Below, piece by piece: positions 35,174 through 43,537 of a DNA stretch of 64,000 nt. The notes under the pieces were generated by a model. That model ran no database searches. It had not been told where the DNA came from and saw only the letters and a list, made by a program, of their open reading frames with translations. This stretch comes from Sphingomonas sp. Root710 (GTDB lineage: Bacteria > Pseudomonadota > Alphaproteobacteria > Sphingomonadales > Sphingomonadaceae): positions 939,933 through 1,003,932 of the forward strand of contig NZ_LMIB01000001.1 of the NCBI RefSeq assembly GCF_001429065.1, written 5' to 3'. The position numbers and the translations under genes are program-made. Each line of letters starts with the position of its first letter. The first letter of the stretch is position 1.

Positions 35174-35561
35174 GGTCTTGGTAATCCTGATTTGAGGAAT
35201 GTGGCGCGCGCATAGCGGAATTGGCGCAATGCAACAAGGGCAGGAACCGGAACAATTCGGCGGATCGGCGATTGAGGAGGTTCCGCCGCGGTGCAGCCCG
35301 GCCGCGAGCGGACAAAAAAAGGGGCCGGTTCGCGAGAACCAGCCCTTAAGTCATTAGGAGAGGATGCCTGAAAGGCCCGTCCCTATTGCGGCGCAGCGGA
35401 CGATTCGACAAATGCTGATGCAACAACGGCAGTTGCAATTTATGCATTCAAGATATTCCGAGTGCATTTTCCGCAGCGAGGGCGCGTTCACCGTATCGCT
35501 TGAATAATGCACCTCATGCCGCCATCTTCAGCGCCAGCAAAGCATGAGGGAGATGCCGGCG
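35174..35561. other. AT-richer 388-bp gap: typA promoter region plus an orphan leftward terminator
   Basis: This is the only stretch over 300 bases without an assigned gene. The left part (35174-35313) should hold the typA promoter. At 35314-35347 there is a leftward terminator with no leftward gene upstream of it. To its right are CCTCTCC, a small hairpin GCCT-TTC-AGGC (minus strand) and a 37-codon leftward ORF (35467 to 35354) whose product would hold seven cysteines (CINCNCRCC near residue 8). A TGCAAC/GTTGCA inverted repeat is at 35419-35437. A small RNA or tiny gene is possible; see findings. Confidence 0.5.
35314..35347 (-). terminator. Orphan leftward Rho-independent terminator
   Basis: On the minus strand, GGGCTGGTTC and GAACCGGCCC form a stem with a 4-base loop and one mismatch, followed by seven T (35320-35314). 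No annotated leftward gene ends here, since telA to the right is rightward. It therefore implies an unannotated leftward transcript. Confidence 0.7.
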
Positions 35562-36752
35562 ATGGCCAGCACGACGACGACCACCGAAGAACCTGGCCTT
35601 GTGCTCGAAGCGCCAGCCCCGGTGAAGGTGCTAGCTCCCGAACGGGCCGCCGGCCTCGTTCCACTGAAGGATGAGCAGCGCAGCCAGCTCGACGAGAAAG
35701 TCGACAGCTTCATCGACGATCTTGTCGCGCAGGACGTCAATAGCCCTGAATTCGGCAAGCGCGTCGACTCGATCAGCAATATGGGCCGCCGAGAGATCGC
35801 CGAGGCGGCGGGCCAGTCCAACCGCTTCCTAGATCGTCCGGTGCGCGCAATCGACGCGGATACGGGCGTCGGGGCAGACCTCGCCCAGTTGCGCCGGACG
35901 ATCGAGGATCTCGATCCCGGCAGCAAGGGCGACCTGTTCACGCGCAAGAAGCTGTTTGGGATCATCCCCTTCGGCAACAAGATGCGTGATTATTTCGATA
36001 GCTATAAGTCGGCGCAAAGCCACATCTCCTCGATCCTGCGCAGCCTGGCCTCTGGCAAGGACGAGCTGATCAAGGACAATGCCGCGATCGACGTCGAGCG
36101 GCAGAATCTCTGGGCGGCGATGGGGCGTCTGGAGCAGATGATCCACCTGTCGAAGACGCTTGACGAACGGCTCGAAGCTAAGGCGCTTGATCTCGACAGC
36201 AGCGATCCTGAAAAGGCGGGCAAGATCCGCGAAACCGCACTCTTTTATGTCCGCCAGCGGACCCAGGACCTGCTCACCCAGATGGCTGTAACGGTGCAGG
36301 GCTATCTGGCGCTTGATCTCGTCAAGAAGAACAATGTCGAGCTGGTGAAGGGCGTCGACCGCGCCTCGACCACCACCGTCGCCGCACTGCGCACAGCCGT
36401 CACCGTCGCGCAGGCGCTGACCAACCAGAAGCTCGTCCTCGACCAGATCACCGCGCTGAACACCACAACCGCAAACATGATCGATTCGACCGGCGAGATG
36501 CTGAAGACCCAGACCGGCGAGATCCACAAGCAGGCCGCTTCCTCAACGATCCCGGTCGAAACCCTGCAGCGCGCCTTCCAGAATATCTACGACACGATGG
36601 ACGCCATCGACCGGTTCAAGATCGAGGCGCTGTCGTCGATGAAGCAGACCGTCGGCACGCTGACCACTGAGGTTGAGAAGTCGAAGGGCTATATCGCCCG
36701 GGCCGAGGGCGCGGCGCAGGGCCAGGCCGAGCCGTTCAAGGCACTCGACTGA
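35562..36752 (+). CDS. TelA-family toxic-anion-resistance protein
   Basis: This 396-residue soluble, strongly helical protein belongs to the TelA/KlaA family. The family is linked to tellurite and other anion or antibiotic tolerance, but its mechanism is unknown. Typical segments are GDLFTRKKLFGIIPFGNKMR, ELIKDNAAIDVERQNLWAAM and LVKKNNVELVKGVDRASTTT. Three in-frame ATGs exist (35544, 35553, 35562). 35562 was chosen because GGGAG lies 9 bases upstream; 35553 has the SD abutting it and 35544 has none. It is coupled to the XpaC-like gene through TGATG, the same gene pairing seen in Firmicutes. Confidence 0.85.
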   Translation: MASTTTTTEEPGLVLEAPAPVKVLAPERAAGLVPLKDEQRSQLDEKVDSFIDDLVAQDVNSPEFGKRVDSISNMGRREIAEAAGQSNRFLDRPVRAIDADTGVGADLAQLRRTIEDLDPGSKGDLFTRKKLFGIIPFGNKMRDYFDSYKSAQSHISSILRSLASGKDELIKDNAAIDVERQNLWAAMGRLEQMIHLSKTLDERLEAKALDLDSSDPEKAGKIRETALFYVRQRTQDLLTQMAVTVQGYLALDLVKKNNVELVKGVDRASTTTVAALRTAVTVAQALTNQKLVLDQITALNTTTANMIDSTGEMLKTQTGEIHKQAASSTIPVETLQRAFQNIYDTMDAIDRFKIEALSSMKQTVGTLTTEVEKSKGYIARAEGAAQGQAEPFKALD

Positions 36753-37468
36753 TGTCCAACAGCCGCGCGACGATGGACCGGGCCGAGGAGATCCTCGAGC
36801 GCGTCCGCGCGCGCACCAGCCCGCGTCAGATCAAGGCGCACCGCAGGCGTGTCGTCGGCTTCTTCCGGCGGCTGAAATACGCCTTCTTCGCGGTGCTCGG
36901 CGTGATGCTGGCGGGCGGGCTGATCGGCAGCTTCGTCACCCCGCTCGGCGTCGGCGGTTTCTTCCTGATGCTGGTGGCGATGCCAATCGTGTTTTTCGGC
37001 ATCCTCGGCTGGCCGCAGGCGCCCGAGCCGACGCCGGAACAGATGGCGAAGAGCGACCTGCCGCTATTGCCGTCGCAGACCGAGCGCTGGCTGGAAGGGC
37101 AGCGCCCCGCCCTGCCCGCACCCGCGCAGCGGCTGGCCGACGAGATCGGCATCAAGCTCGAAGCGATCGGCCCGCAATTCGCTCAGCTCGATCCGCGCGA
37201 GCCAGCGGCCTACGAGTTCCGCAAGCTGATGGCGGAAGAGCTTCCCGAGCTCGTCGAGAACTACAAGCGCGTCCCCGAAGCGATGCGCCGCGAAGCGCGC
37301 AACGGCGGCTCGTCGCCCGACAAGCAACTGGTCGAAGGCCTGCGCGTCGTCGACGAGGAGCTGTTGCGGATGAGCGAGCAGCTGGCCTCGGGCGACCTCA
37401 ACAAGCTGGCCACGCAGGGCCGCTATCTCGAACTCAAATATCGCGGCGAGGACGGCGAGACGCGTTAG
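36752..37468 (+). CDS. XpaC-like membrane-anchored partner of TelA
   Basis: This 238-residue protein has a basic N-terminus, two close membrane spans (YAFFAVLGVMLAGGLIGSFV and GGFFLMLVAMPIVFFGILGW) and a helical cytoplasmic tail. The tail contains LPAPAQRLADEIGIKLEAI and FRKLMAEELPELVENYKRVP, which resemble the XpaC/halogen-hydrolysis family that is found next to TelA in Firmicutes. The family name comes from an indolyl-phosphate phenotype, not a proven enzyme. Start and telA stop overlap by one base (TGATG). Its stop overlaps the convergent btuF-like stop by 4 bases. Confidence 0.75.
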   Translation: MSNSRATMDRAEEILERVRARTSPRQIKAHRRRVVGFFRRLKYAFFAVLGVMLAGGLIGSFVTPLGVGGFFLMLVAMPIVFFGILGWPQAPEPTPEQMAKSDLPLLPSQTERWLEGQRPALPAPAQRLADEIGIKLEAIGPQFAQLDPREPAAYEFRKLMAEELPELVENYKRVPEAMRREARNGGSSPDKQLVEGLRVVDEELLRMSEQLASGDLNKLATQGRYLELKYRGEDGETR

Positions 37469-38298
37469 CGGCGATCCGCGCGCCGAATCCCCGCTGCCAG
37501 CGCCTCGATCGCATCGGGATAGGACGGCCCGCCGCAGGTCGTCAGCGCCTCGGGGATATTGATCCGCCGCGACGCCGGCACGACCCGCGACAGCAGCGGA
37601 TGCTCGAGCATCTCGGTGCCCTTGTCGCGTATCTTGCCGCCATGGTCGGTAATCAGAAAATCGGGCCGCGCCACTGCCATCGCCTCGATTGACAGATAGG
37701 ACAGCATCGGCCGATTGAGTTTGGTGGCAAGATTGACCAGACCCACCCGGCGCATCATCTCGTCGATCAACGTCCCCTGCCCGGTCAGATAGCCGCGCCG
37801 CTGATAATAGGCGGCGATCCGTCCGCGACCCGGTGGTATCCCGATCGCATCGACCCGCCGCCGCATCGCCGCGATCAGCGCCTCGCCCCGTTCGCGATGG
37901 CCGACCAGCGCGGCAACCTGCCGGGTGGTCCGCTCGATGCTCTCGAAGCGATCGTCCCACGGGAGGTCGACGACCGGAACGTTGCGGCTCCTGAGCACCG
38001 CCAGTGCGGCGGGCGTGCCGAAGCCCGAGGTCAGCACCAGATCGGGCTTCAGTGTCAGCATCTCCTCTGCACTGCCCCTGATGCCGGGAAAGGCGCGCGC
38101 CTTTGCCACGCCCCATGACATCGCCGGATCGTGCGAAAAGCGGTTGAGCGCAACGATCTGCCCCGGATCGGCTAGCGCGAGCAGATATTGGTCGGCGCAC
38201 AGGCTGAGCGAAACGATGCGCTTCGGCGCGGCCGTCGCAGGCATGGCCGCCAGTAGCGCGAGGGCCATGCCCAGCCAGCGATGATTTCGGAAGCGCAT
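37465..38298 (-). CDS. Periplasmic binding protein of a BtuF/FecB-type ABC importer
   Basis: This class III metal-chelate binding protein (277 residues) has a signal peptide (GMALALLAAMPATAA) and the family opening RIVSLSLCADQYLLALADP, followed by LTLKPDLVLTSGFGTPAALA and YYQRRGYLTGQGTLIDEMM. It should deliver cobalamin, haem or a siderophore to the permease and ATPase encoded divergently at 38344-40142. The ATG at 38298 gives the signal sequence directly; a longer frame to 38367 would run into the divergent permease gene. Only 45 bases separate the divergent starts. A vitamin B12 role is likely but not proven. Confidence 0.82.
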   Translation of the reverse strand: MRFRNHRWLGMALALLAAMPATAAPKRIVSLSLCADQYLLALADPGQIVALNRFSHDPAMSWGVAKARAFPGIRGSAEEMLTLKPDLVLTSGFGTPAALAVLRSRNVPVVDLPWDDRFESIERTTRQVAALVGHRERGEALIAAMRRRVDAIGIPPGRGRIAAYYQRRGYLTGQGTLIDEMMRRVGLVNLATKLNRPMLSYLSIEAMAVARPDFLITDHGGKIRDKGTEMLEHPLLSRVVPASRRINIPEALTTCGGPSYPDAIEALAAGIRRADRR

Positions 38299-38343
38299 CG
38301 CCTTCTCATTCGAAGATCGCCCGGCTAGGGTCAAGCGAGCGCA

Positions 38344-39348
38344 ATGACCTCCCGTTCCCTCTCCCACCGCTTTTTGCTGATCGCCGGTCTCACCCTGGCT
38401 GCGCTGCTGCTCGGCGTCGCGTCATTGCTGACCGGGCCGACCGTCTTCGGATCGCGAGAGATCGCCGACATATTGGCGGGGGGCGGCGACCCGGTGTTGC
38501 GCGCCGTGATGATCGAACTGCGCCTGCCCCGCGCGTTGCTCGGCCTGCTGGTCGGGGCAATGCTCGGCCTCGGCGGCGCGGTGCTTCAGGGTTATTTGCG
38601 CAATCCGCTCGCCGAACCGTCGGTGCTCGGTACTTCGAACGCCGCAGCGCTGGGCGCGGTGATCGCGCTCTATTTCGGCATCGCCCAGGCCTGGCCGCTC
38701 GGCCTGCCGCTGCTCGCGGTCGCCGGCGCGCTGCTCGGCCTCGCGCCGCTGATGCTGCTCGCGGGCCGCGCCGAAAGCCCGCTGTCACTGATCCTCGCGG
38801 GCATTGCGGTCGGCACGCTGGCGGGGGCGGGCATCAGCCTCGCCCTCAACCTCTCGCCCAATCCTTTCGCGGCGATGGAGATCATGAGCTGGCTGATGGG
38901 ATCGCTCGAGGATCGCAGCTTCAGCCATGTCTGGCTGGCCTTGCCCTGCATCCTGATCGGCGGCGCGCTGCTGCTGTGGGATGCCCGCGCGCTCGACGCG
39001 CTCACTCTGGGCGAGGATGCCGCGCAGACGCTGGGTGTCGATCTGGGCCGCCTGCGCTGGCGAATATTGGCCGGCACCGCGATCGGCGTCGGAGGCGCGG
39101 TGGCGATTTCAGGAGCAATCGGCTTCGTCGGGCTGATTGTGCCGCATCTGCTCCGGCCGCTGACCGATCGCTCGCCCTCGGCGCTGCTGCTGCCTTCTGC
39201 GCTGGGCGGCGCGGCGTTGCTCAGCGCGGCCGATATAGCGGTGCGGCTGATCCCCACCGATAGCGAACTCCGTCTCGGCGTGCTGACCGCGCTGCTCGGC
39301 GTGCCGATCTTCCTCCACCATCTCGTCCGCGAGCGGCGGCTATGGTGA
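38344..39348 (+). CDS. FecCD/BtuC-type ABC transporter permease
   Basis: This 334-residue inner-membrane permease has about ten spans. Family motifs are ELRLPRALLGLLVGAMLGLG, GAVLQGYLRNPLAEPSVLGT, and GAIGFVGLIVPHLLRPLTDR, where the permease contacts the ATPase. It pairs with the divergently encoded binding protein and with the ATPase that starts 7 bases before its stop. The substrate is cobalamin, haem or Fe-siderophore. The upstream region is too short for a cobalamin riboswitch. Confidence 0.9.
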   Translation: MTSRSLSHRFLLIAGLTLAALLLGVASLLTGPTVFGSREIADILAGGGDPVLRAVMIELRLPRALLGLLVGAMLGLGGAVLQGYLRNPLAEPSVLGTSNAAALGAVIALYFGIAQAWPLGLPLLAVAGALLGLAPLMLLAGRAESPLSLILAGIAVGTLAGAGISLALNLSPNPFAAMEIMSWLMGSLEDRSFSHVWLALPCILIGGALLLWDARALDALTLGEDAAQTLGVDLGRLRWRILAGTAIGVGGAVAISGAIGFVGLIVPHLLRPLTDRSPSALLLPSALGGAALLSAADIAVRLIPTDSELRLGVLTALLGVPIFLHHLVRERRLW

Positions 39349-40142
39349 GCCTGTCGATCGAAAGGCTCGACGCGACGCTGGGCGACCGCCAGGTGCTGCA
39401 CGCGATCGACGCACGGATCGAACCCGCCGCGCTCGTCGGCGTGATCGGGCCCAACGGCGCAGGGAAATCGACGCTGGCGCGTGCGATCACAGGGTTGATC
39501 GGACCGACGGCGGGCCGGGTGCTGATCGATGGCGCTCCGGTCGAACGGTTTTCACGCGCGGCGCTCGCGCGGCGGATCGCCTATCTGCCGCAGGGCCAGA
39601 CGGTCCACTGGCCGCTGACTGTCGAGCGGCTTGTGGCGCTCGGGCGCCTGCCTCACCTCGCGCCTTTCTCGGCTCTTGGCATCGAGGATCGCGTGGCGAT
39701 AGACCGGGCCATGGATCGCTCGGAAATCAATGACTTGCGTGGTCGTATCGCCACCGAACTTTCAGGAGGCGAACGAGCCCGCACGCTGATCGCGCGCGCG
39801 CTTGCTGTCGAGGCTCCGGCCCTCATCGTCGACGAACCCCTTGCCGCCCTCGACCCCGGTCATCAGTTGCAAATCATGGAACTGCTCAGGGCCGAAGCCG
39901 CCGCCGGAACGCTGGTCATCGCGGTGCTGCACGACCTCGCCATGGCGGCGCGCTTCTGCGATCGGTTGCTGTTGATCCACGGAGGGCGGCTCATTGCTGA
40001 CGGCGTGCCGTCGGCAGTGCTCACCGCCGAAAATCTCCGCAACTGCTATGATATCCGCGCCTGGACGGGCGCGATCGAGGGTCAGCCGGTGGTGCTGCCG
40101 CTCGCGCGGTCTTCGCCCCCCGGTGCGGCGAAGCCCAGATAG
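39342..40142 (+). CDS. ABC transporter ATPase of a BtuD/FecE-type importer
   Basis: This 266-residue ATPase has Walker A GPNGAGKSTLARAITG, the Q-loop IAYLPQGQT, the ABC signature ELSGGERARTLIARALA, Walker B PALIVDEPLAALD and the H-loop VLHDLAMAARFCD. It completes the importer with the two preceding genes. It overlaps the permease stop by 7 bases, and its last 61 bases overlap the convergent glycosyltransferase gene on the opposite strand, so the C-terminal tail (LPLARSSPPGAAKPR) is encoded antisense to that gene's 3' end. Confidence 0.9.
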   Translation: MVSLSIERLDATLGDRQVLHAIDARIEPAALVGVIGPNGAGKSTLARAITGLIGPTAGRVLIDGAPVERFSRAALARRIAYLPQGQTVHWPLTVERLVALGRLPHLAPFSALGIEDRVAIDRAMDRSEINDLRGRIATELSGGERARTLIARALAVEAPALIVDEPLAALDPGHQLQIMELLRAEAAAGTLVIAVLHDLAMAARFCDRLLLIHGGRLIADGVPSAVLTAENLRNCYDIRAWTGAIEGQPVVLPLARSSPPGAAKPR

Positions 40143-41071
40143 GCGAGCCGCCGGACCTCGCGCCGTCCGCGCACCACCGTCGCAAGGATCAGCCCGCAGA
40201 ACCAGTTGAGGACCGCGAGGATGACCAGCCCCGTTGCCAGCAAGGCGGTGGGCAGACGCGGCACCAGACCGGTCTCGATGTAGGTAATGCCCAGCGGGAT
40301 CGCGAGGACGATCGCCAGCAGGCCGAGCAGGCCGCCGATCGCGCCGAAGAACAGCACCGGCTTTTCGATGCGAAACAGCGTCATGATCGTCCAGAGGATT
40401 CGCCATCCGTCGCGATAGGTCGACAGCTTGGACATCGATCCTTCGGGCCGCGCCCCATATTGGGTGATCACCTCGCCGACCGGCATCTGGAGTTCGAGTG
40501 CATGGATGCTGATCTCGGTTTCGATTTCGAACCCTGCCGATAGCACGGGGAAACTCTTTACAAAACGTCGAGAGAAAACCCGATAACCTGATAATATGTC
40601 AGAAAAAGTTCTTCCAAAGAGGCGCGCCAATATGCCGGTCAGCATCTTGTTTCCGAAGCGATGGCCGCGGCGATAGGCTTCCTCCACCTCGGACTTGCGC
40701 GCGCCGACGACCATGTCGAGCCGCTCGTCGAGCATCATCCGGATCAGCGCGGGCGCGGCCGCTGCGTCATAGGTCGCGTCGCCGTCAGCCATTACATAGA
40801 TGTCGGCCTCGACGTCGGAGAACATCCGGCGGACGACGTTACCCTTGCCCTGCATCCGCTCGGTCCGGACGATCGCACCCGCGGCGCGCGCGACCTCGAC
40901 GGTGCGGTCCTTGCTGTTGTTGTCGAAGACGTAGATCCGCGCCTCGGGCAGCGCCGCGCGGAAGCCCGCGATGGTCGCGCCGATCGCCGCCTCCTCGTTA
41001 TAGCAGGGTAGAATGACGGCGATATCGGCTTGCATGGCGCTGGTGATAGCTTTGCTCCCTCGGCTTGTCAT
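40082..41071 (-). CDS. GT2-family polyprenyl-phosphate-type glycosyltransferase
   Basis: This 329-residue GT-A glycosyltransferase begins IAVILPCYNEEAAIGATIAG and has the metal-binding motif MADGDATYD and EIETEISIHALELQMPVGEV. Two C-terminal spans (FFGAIGGLLGLLAIVLAIPL and TALLATGLVILAVLNWFCGL) resemble GtrB/DPM-type enzymes that load sugar onto a polyprenyl phosphate. The start was chosen from the ATGA overlap with the upstream membrane-protein gene; M at 41035 is possible. The pair probably makes and uses a lipid-linked sugar for cell-envelope glycosylation. The 3' end overlaps btuD-like by 61 bases. Confidence 0.85.
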   Translation of the reverse strand: MTSRGSKAITSAMQADIAVILPCYNEEAAIGATIAGFRAALPEARIYVFDNNSKDRTVEVARAAGAIVRTERMQGKGNVVRRMFSDVEADIYVMADGDATYDAAAAPALIRMMLDERLDMVVGARKSEVEEAYRRGHRFGNKMLTGILARLFGRTFSDILSGYRVFSRRFVKSFPVLSAGFEIETEISIHALELQMPVGEVITQYGARPEGSMSKLSTYRDGWRILWTIMTLFRIEKPVLFFGAIGGLLGLLAIVLAIPLGITYIETGLVPRLPTALLATGLVILAVLNWFCGLILATVVRGRREVRRLAYLGFAAPGGEDRASGSTTG

Positions 41072-42597
41072 CCGGCCGCCGCATCTTCGTTACGATGGCG
41101 TCGCCAGACCAGCGCGGCGATTAGCGCCAGCAACGGCAACAACCATGTGACCCTCGCCTGATAGCGCGGCTGCGGATCCGAAACACCGCCACCCAGCAAG
41201 GCGTTTACCGCCATCGCGATGAGCAGCAACGCCAACCAAAGGGCGATATCTTCCACCCCCTCATGGCCTGTCCGGGCGTCGGTGGCGGCCCAGGCCAGCA
41301 GCAGTACCAACGCGCCCGCAACCACCGTATAGTGGATCACCGCAATCGCCTCTTGGGGCCAAAGATCGCGTCCACCGGGACTGGCGAGCAAGGCCGCGCG
41401 CTCGGCGGGGGGCAGCGACGACCAGCATTGGGGCTTGCCCGCGCATTTATAGTTCCACAGATCGATGTCGAACCTAAGCATCTGCCGCCAGCCATTGCGC
41501 AGGATACGCCCGCCCTGCTCGACCGGATAGGCGGCGAGCACGGCCAGCGCGAAGCGGCTGTCCTCGACCGACAGGGCCCGCCGTGTCGAGGTGTCGGCGA
41601 TCATATAGGCGCCCTTTCCCGGCTCCAGCGACCAAAGGAATTCGCCGACGATCACTTGCTTGCGGTCCCGATAGGCACAGGCGGCGAAACCGGCTTCGGG
41701 ACAATGGCGGCGGAGATAGTCGAGCCCGGTTCCGTCGCCCAGGAAGCGCGCGGTGAGCAGAGGCACGAGCAGCGGCGCGCGCCCGAAGGTCCGTTCGACC
41801 ACCGCGCCGGTTACCATCACCGAGGCGATTCCGGCCAGCGCGACCAGCGAACTGAAGCCGACCAGCGGCGCGAGCCGGCTGCGGCGCAAACCCCGGAACG
41901 ACGCCCAAGCGAACAGCGAGAGCGCCAACGCCGCGATGATGAAGATATGGGTGATGTGCGCAAGCGCGGAGACAAGCATCAGCCCGTACAGCGCCCGGCG
42001 CTCGCCTTTCCGCAATCGCTGGCGATCAATCGCCAGCAGCAGGAAGGCCAGTATCGCGAACGCCGCCAGCAGATCGGGCATCAACAGCGACACGAAGAAG
42101 GGCAGCGACGTGAACAGCGCAAGCCCCGCCACGCTGGCCGCCACGATCGCCGGTCTGGCCAGCCCGAACAACCGCAGCGTTATGCGGATCAACGCATAGG
42201 CCACCATTGCCTGCGCGAGCACGAACAGCCAGAACCGGCTCAGCACATAGCTCAGCCACAGCAGCGCGCCGAAATAAGGAGACCGCCCCGCCATCACGCT
42301 CTCGGTGCCCAGATCGTTGACGTTCGGGCTGACATGCCGGCCCGCATCGGCGGCCTTGCCGCCCGGATCGAGCGAGTGGCGATAGCGCTCGGTCCATTCG
42401 GTGCTGATCCGATGGTCGGAAAAAATATAGGCGGCGCTGTCGGCCGCGCGGATATAGGCGGTGGTGTCCGGAAAGTAGAAGGGCTGGCCGTTCAGGAACG
42501 CGGGCCAGGCCAGAGCAAGCATGCAGACCAGATGGAACAGCAATCGCTGGAACGTCCCCCCCATGGCCCGATCATACTCCACCCTGGTCCGCAGCAT
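41068..42597 (-). CDS. Large polytopic membrane protein, possible GT-C glycosyltransferase
   Basis: This 509-residue protein has about eleven hydrophobic spans and a large periplasmic-type loop near the N-terminus with GQPFYFPDTTAYIRAADSAA. An acidic residue in the first loop and the coupling (ATGA) to a polyprenyl-phosphate glycosyltransferase suggest a GT-C enzyme that transfers the lipid-linked sugar. No family signature confirms this. The start is uncertain: ATG 42597 or, 33 bases later, ATG 42564 (MGGTFQRLLFH). It diverges from the LysR gene. Confidence 0.7.
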   Translation of the reverse strand: MLRTRVEYDRAMGGTFQRLLFHLVCMLALAWPAFLNGQPFYFPDTTAYIRAADSAAYIFSDHRISTEWTERYRHSLDPGGKAADAGRHVSPNVNDLGTESVMAGRSPYFGALLWLSYVLSRFWLFVLAQAMVAYALIRITLRLFGLARPAIVAASVAGLALFTSLPFFVSLLMPDLLAAFAILAFLLLAIDRQRLRKGERRALYGLMLVSALAHITHIFIIAALALSLFAWASFRGLRRSRLAPLVGFSSLVALAGIASVMVTGAVVERTFGRAPLLVPLLTARFLGDGTGLDYLRRHCPEAGFAACAYRDRKQVIVGEFLWSLEPGKGAYMIADTSTRRALSVEDSRFALAVLAAYPVEQGGRILRNGWRQMLRFDIDLWNYKCAGKPQCWSSLPPAERAALLASPGGRDLWPQEAIAVIHYTVVAGALVLLLAWAATDARTGHEGVEDIALWLALLLIAMAVNALLGGGVSDPQPRYQARVTWLLPLLALIAALVWRRHRNEDAAAG

Positions 42598-42646
42598 CCG
42601 GGATTAGCGGTGGCTTTGCAACCGGGGATCGGGCTAGCTGTCCGCG

Positions 42647-43537
42647 ATGAACGAGGATTATGCGCTGTTCGTGGCGATCGTCGAATCCGGCAGCCTGTCG
42701 GCGGCTGGCCGTCGGCTGCGGATTTCGCCCGCCATGGTGTCGAAGCGGCTCGCCCGGCTGGAAGCGCGGCTGGGCTCGACATTGGTCCATCGCACCACGC
42801 GACGGCTGGTGCTGACCGACGTCGGCCAGGGCTTTTACGAGGATGTCCGGCATATATTGGAAGCAACGCGCCTGGCCGAGGCGCGGGTCGCGGGGCGGAT
42901 CGGCCAGCCTGGAGGTCCATTGCGGGTGGCCGCGCCAACATCCTTCGGGCGCATGCACATCGCGCCCTATCTCAAGGATTTCCTCGATCGCTTCCCGCGG
43001 ATCGAGCTGTCGCTCGATCTCGACGATGGCTTCGTCGACCTGCTCGGCGAAAGGATCGACGTGGCGATCCGCATCGCAGCGGAGCCGACCGGATCGCTGA
43101 TCGGCCACCGGCTCGCCGAAAACCACCGCATCCTCTGTGCTGCCCCCGCCTATCTCGCCGAACATGGCGCGCCCGAGACGATCGAGGCGCTGGGGGATCA
43201 TCGGCTGCTGGCAGCGGTTCACCAGCTCCCGTGGCGGCTGGAAGGGCCCGGCGGCCCCATCGCCATCGAGGGCGCGAGCGCGGTCCGCACCAATTCGAGC
43301 GAGGTGGCGCGCGAACTGACGATCGCGGGCCTCGGCATCGCGTTGCGATCGACCTGGGATGTGGGCCCGGCGCTGCGCGATGGCGCACTCGTCCGGATAT
43401 TGCCGGACATCTGCGGCGCGACCGACGTCGCCATCTATGCGGTGCAGCCGCGTGGGGCGGAGAACGCCCCCAATGCGCGGGCCTTCGTCGATCATTTCCG
43501 GGCGATCTTCTCGCCCGTCGCACCCTGGGATAGATGA
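42647..43537 (+). CDS. LysR-family transcriptional regulator
   Basis: This 296-residue LysR regulator has an N-terminal winged HTH (YALFVAIVESGSLSAAGRRL through SKRLARLEARLGSTLVHRTT) and a C-terminal effector domain (PLRVAAPTSFGRMHIAPYL, RIELSLDLDDGFVDLLGERI). The ligand is unknown. LysR proteins often control the divergent neighbour, here the membrane-protein gene about 50 bases away. The stop overlaps the mazG start (ATGA), so mazG is translationally coupled. Confidence 0.92.
   Translation: MNEDYALFVAIVESGSLSAAGRRLRISPAMVSKRLARLEARLGSTLVHRTTRRLVLTDVGQGFYEDVRHILEATRLAEARVAGRIGQPGGPLRVAAPTSFGRMHIAPYLKDFLDRFPRIELSLDLDDGFVDLLGERIDVAIRIAAEPTGSLIGHRLAENHRILCAAPAYLAEHGAPETIEALGDHRLLAAVHQLPWRLEGPGGPIAIEGASAVRTNSSEVARELTIAGLGIALRSTWDVGPALRDGALVRILPDICGATDVAIYAVQPRGAENAPNARAFVDHFRAIFSPVAPWDR

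Noticed and set aside
38299-38343. Cobalamin riboswitch between the divergent binding-protein and permease genes.
   Set aside because: Only 45 bases separate the two starts, far too short for a B12 riboswitch. No B12-box-like sequence is seen.
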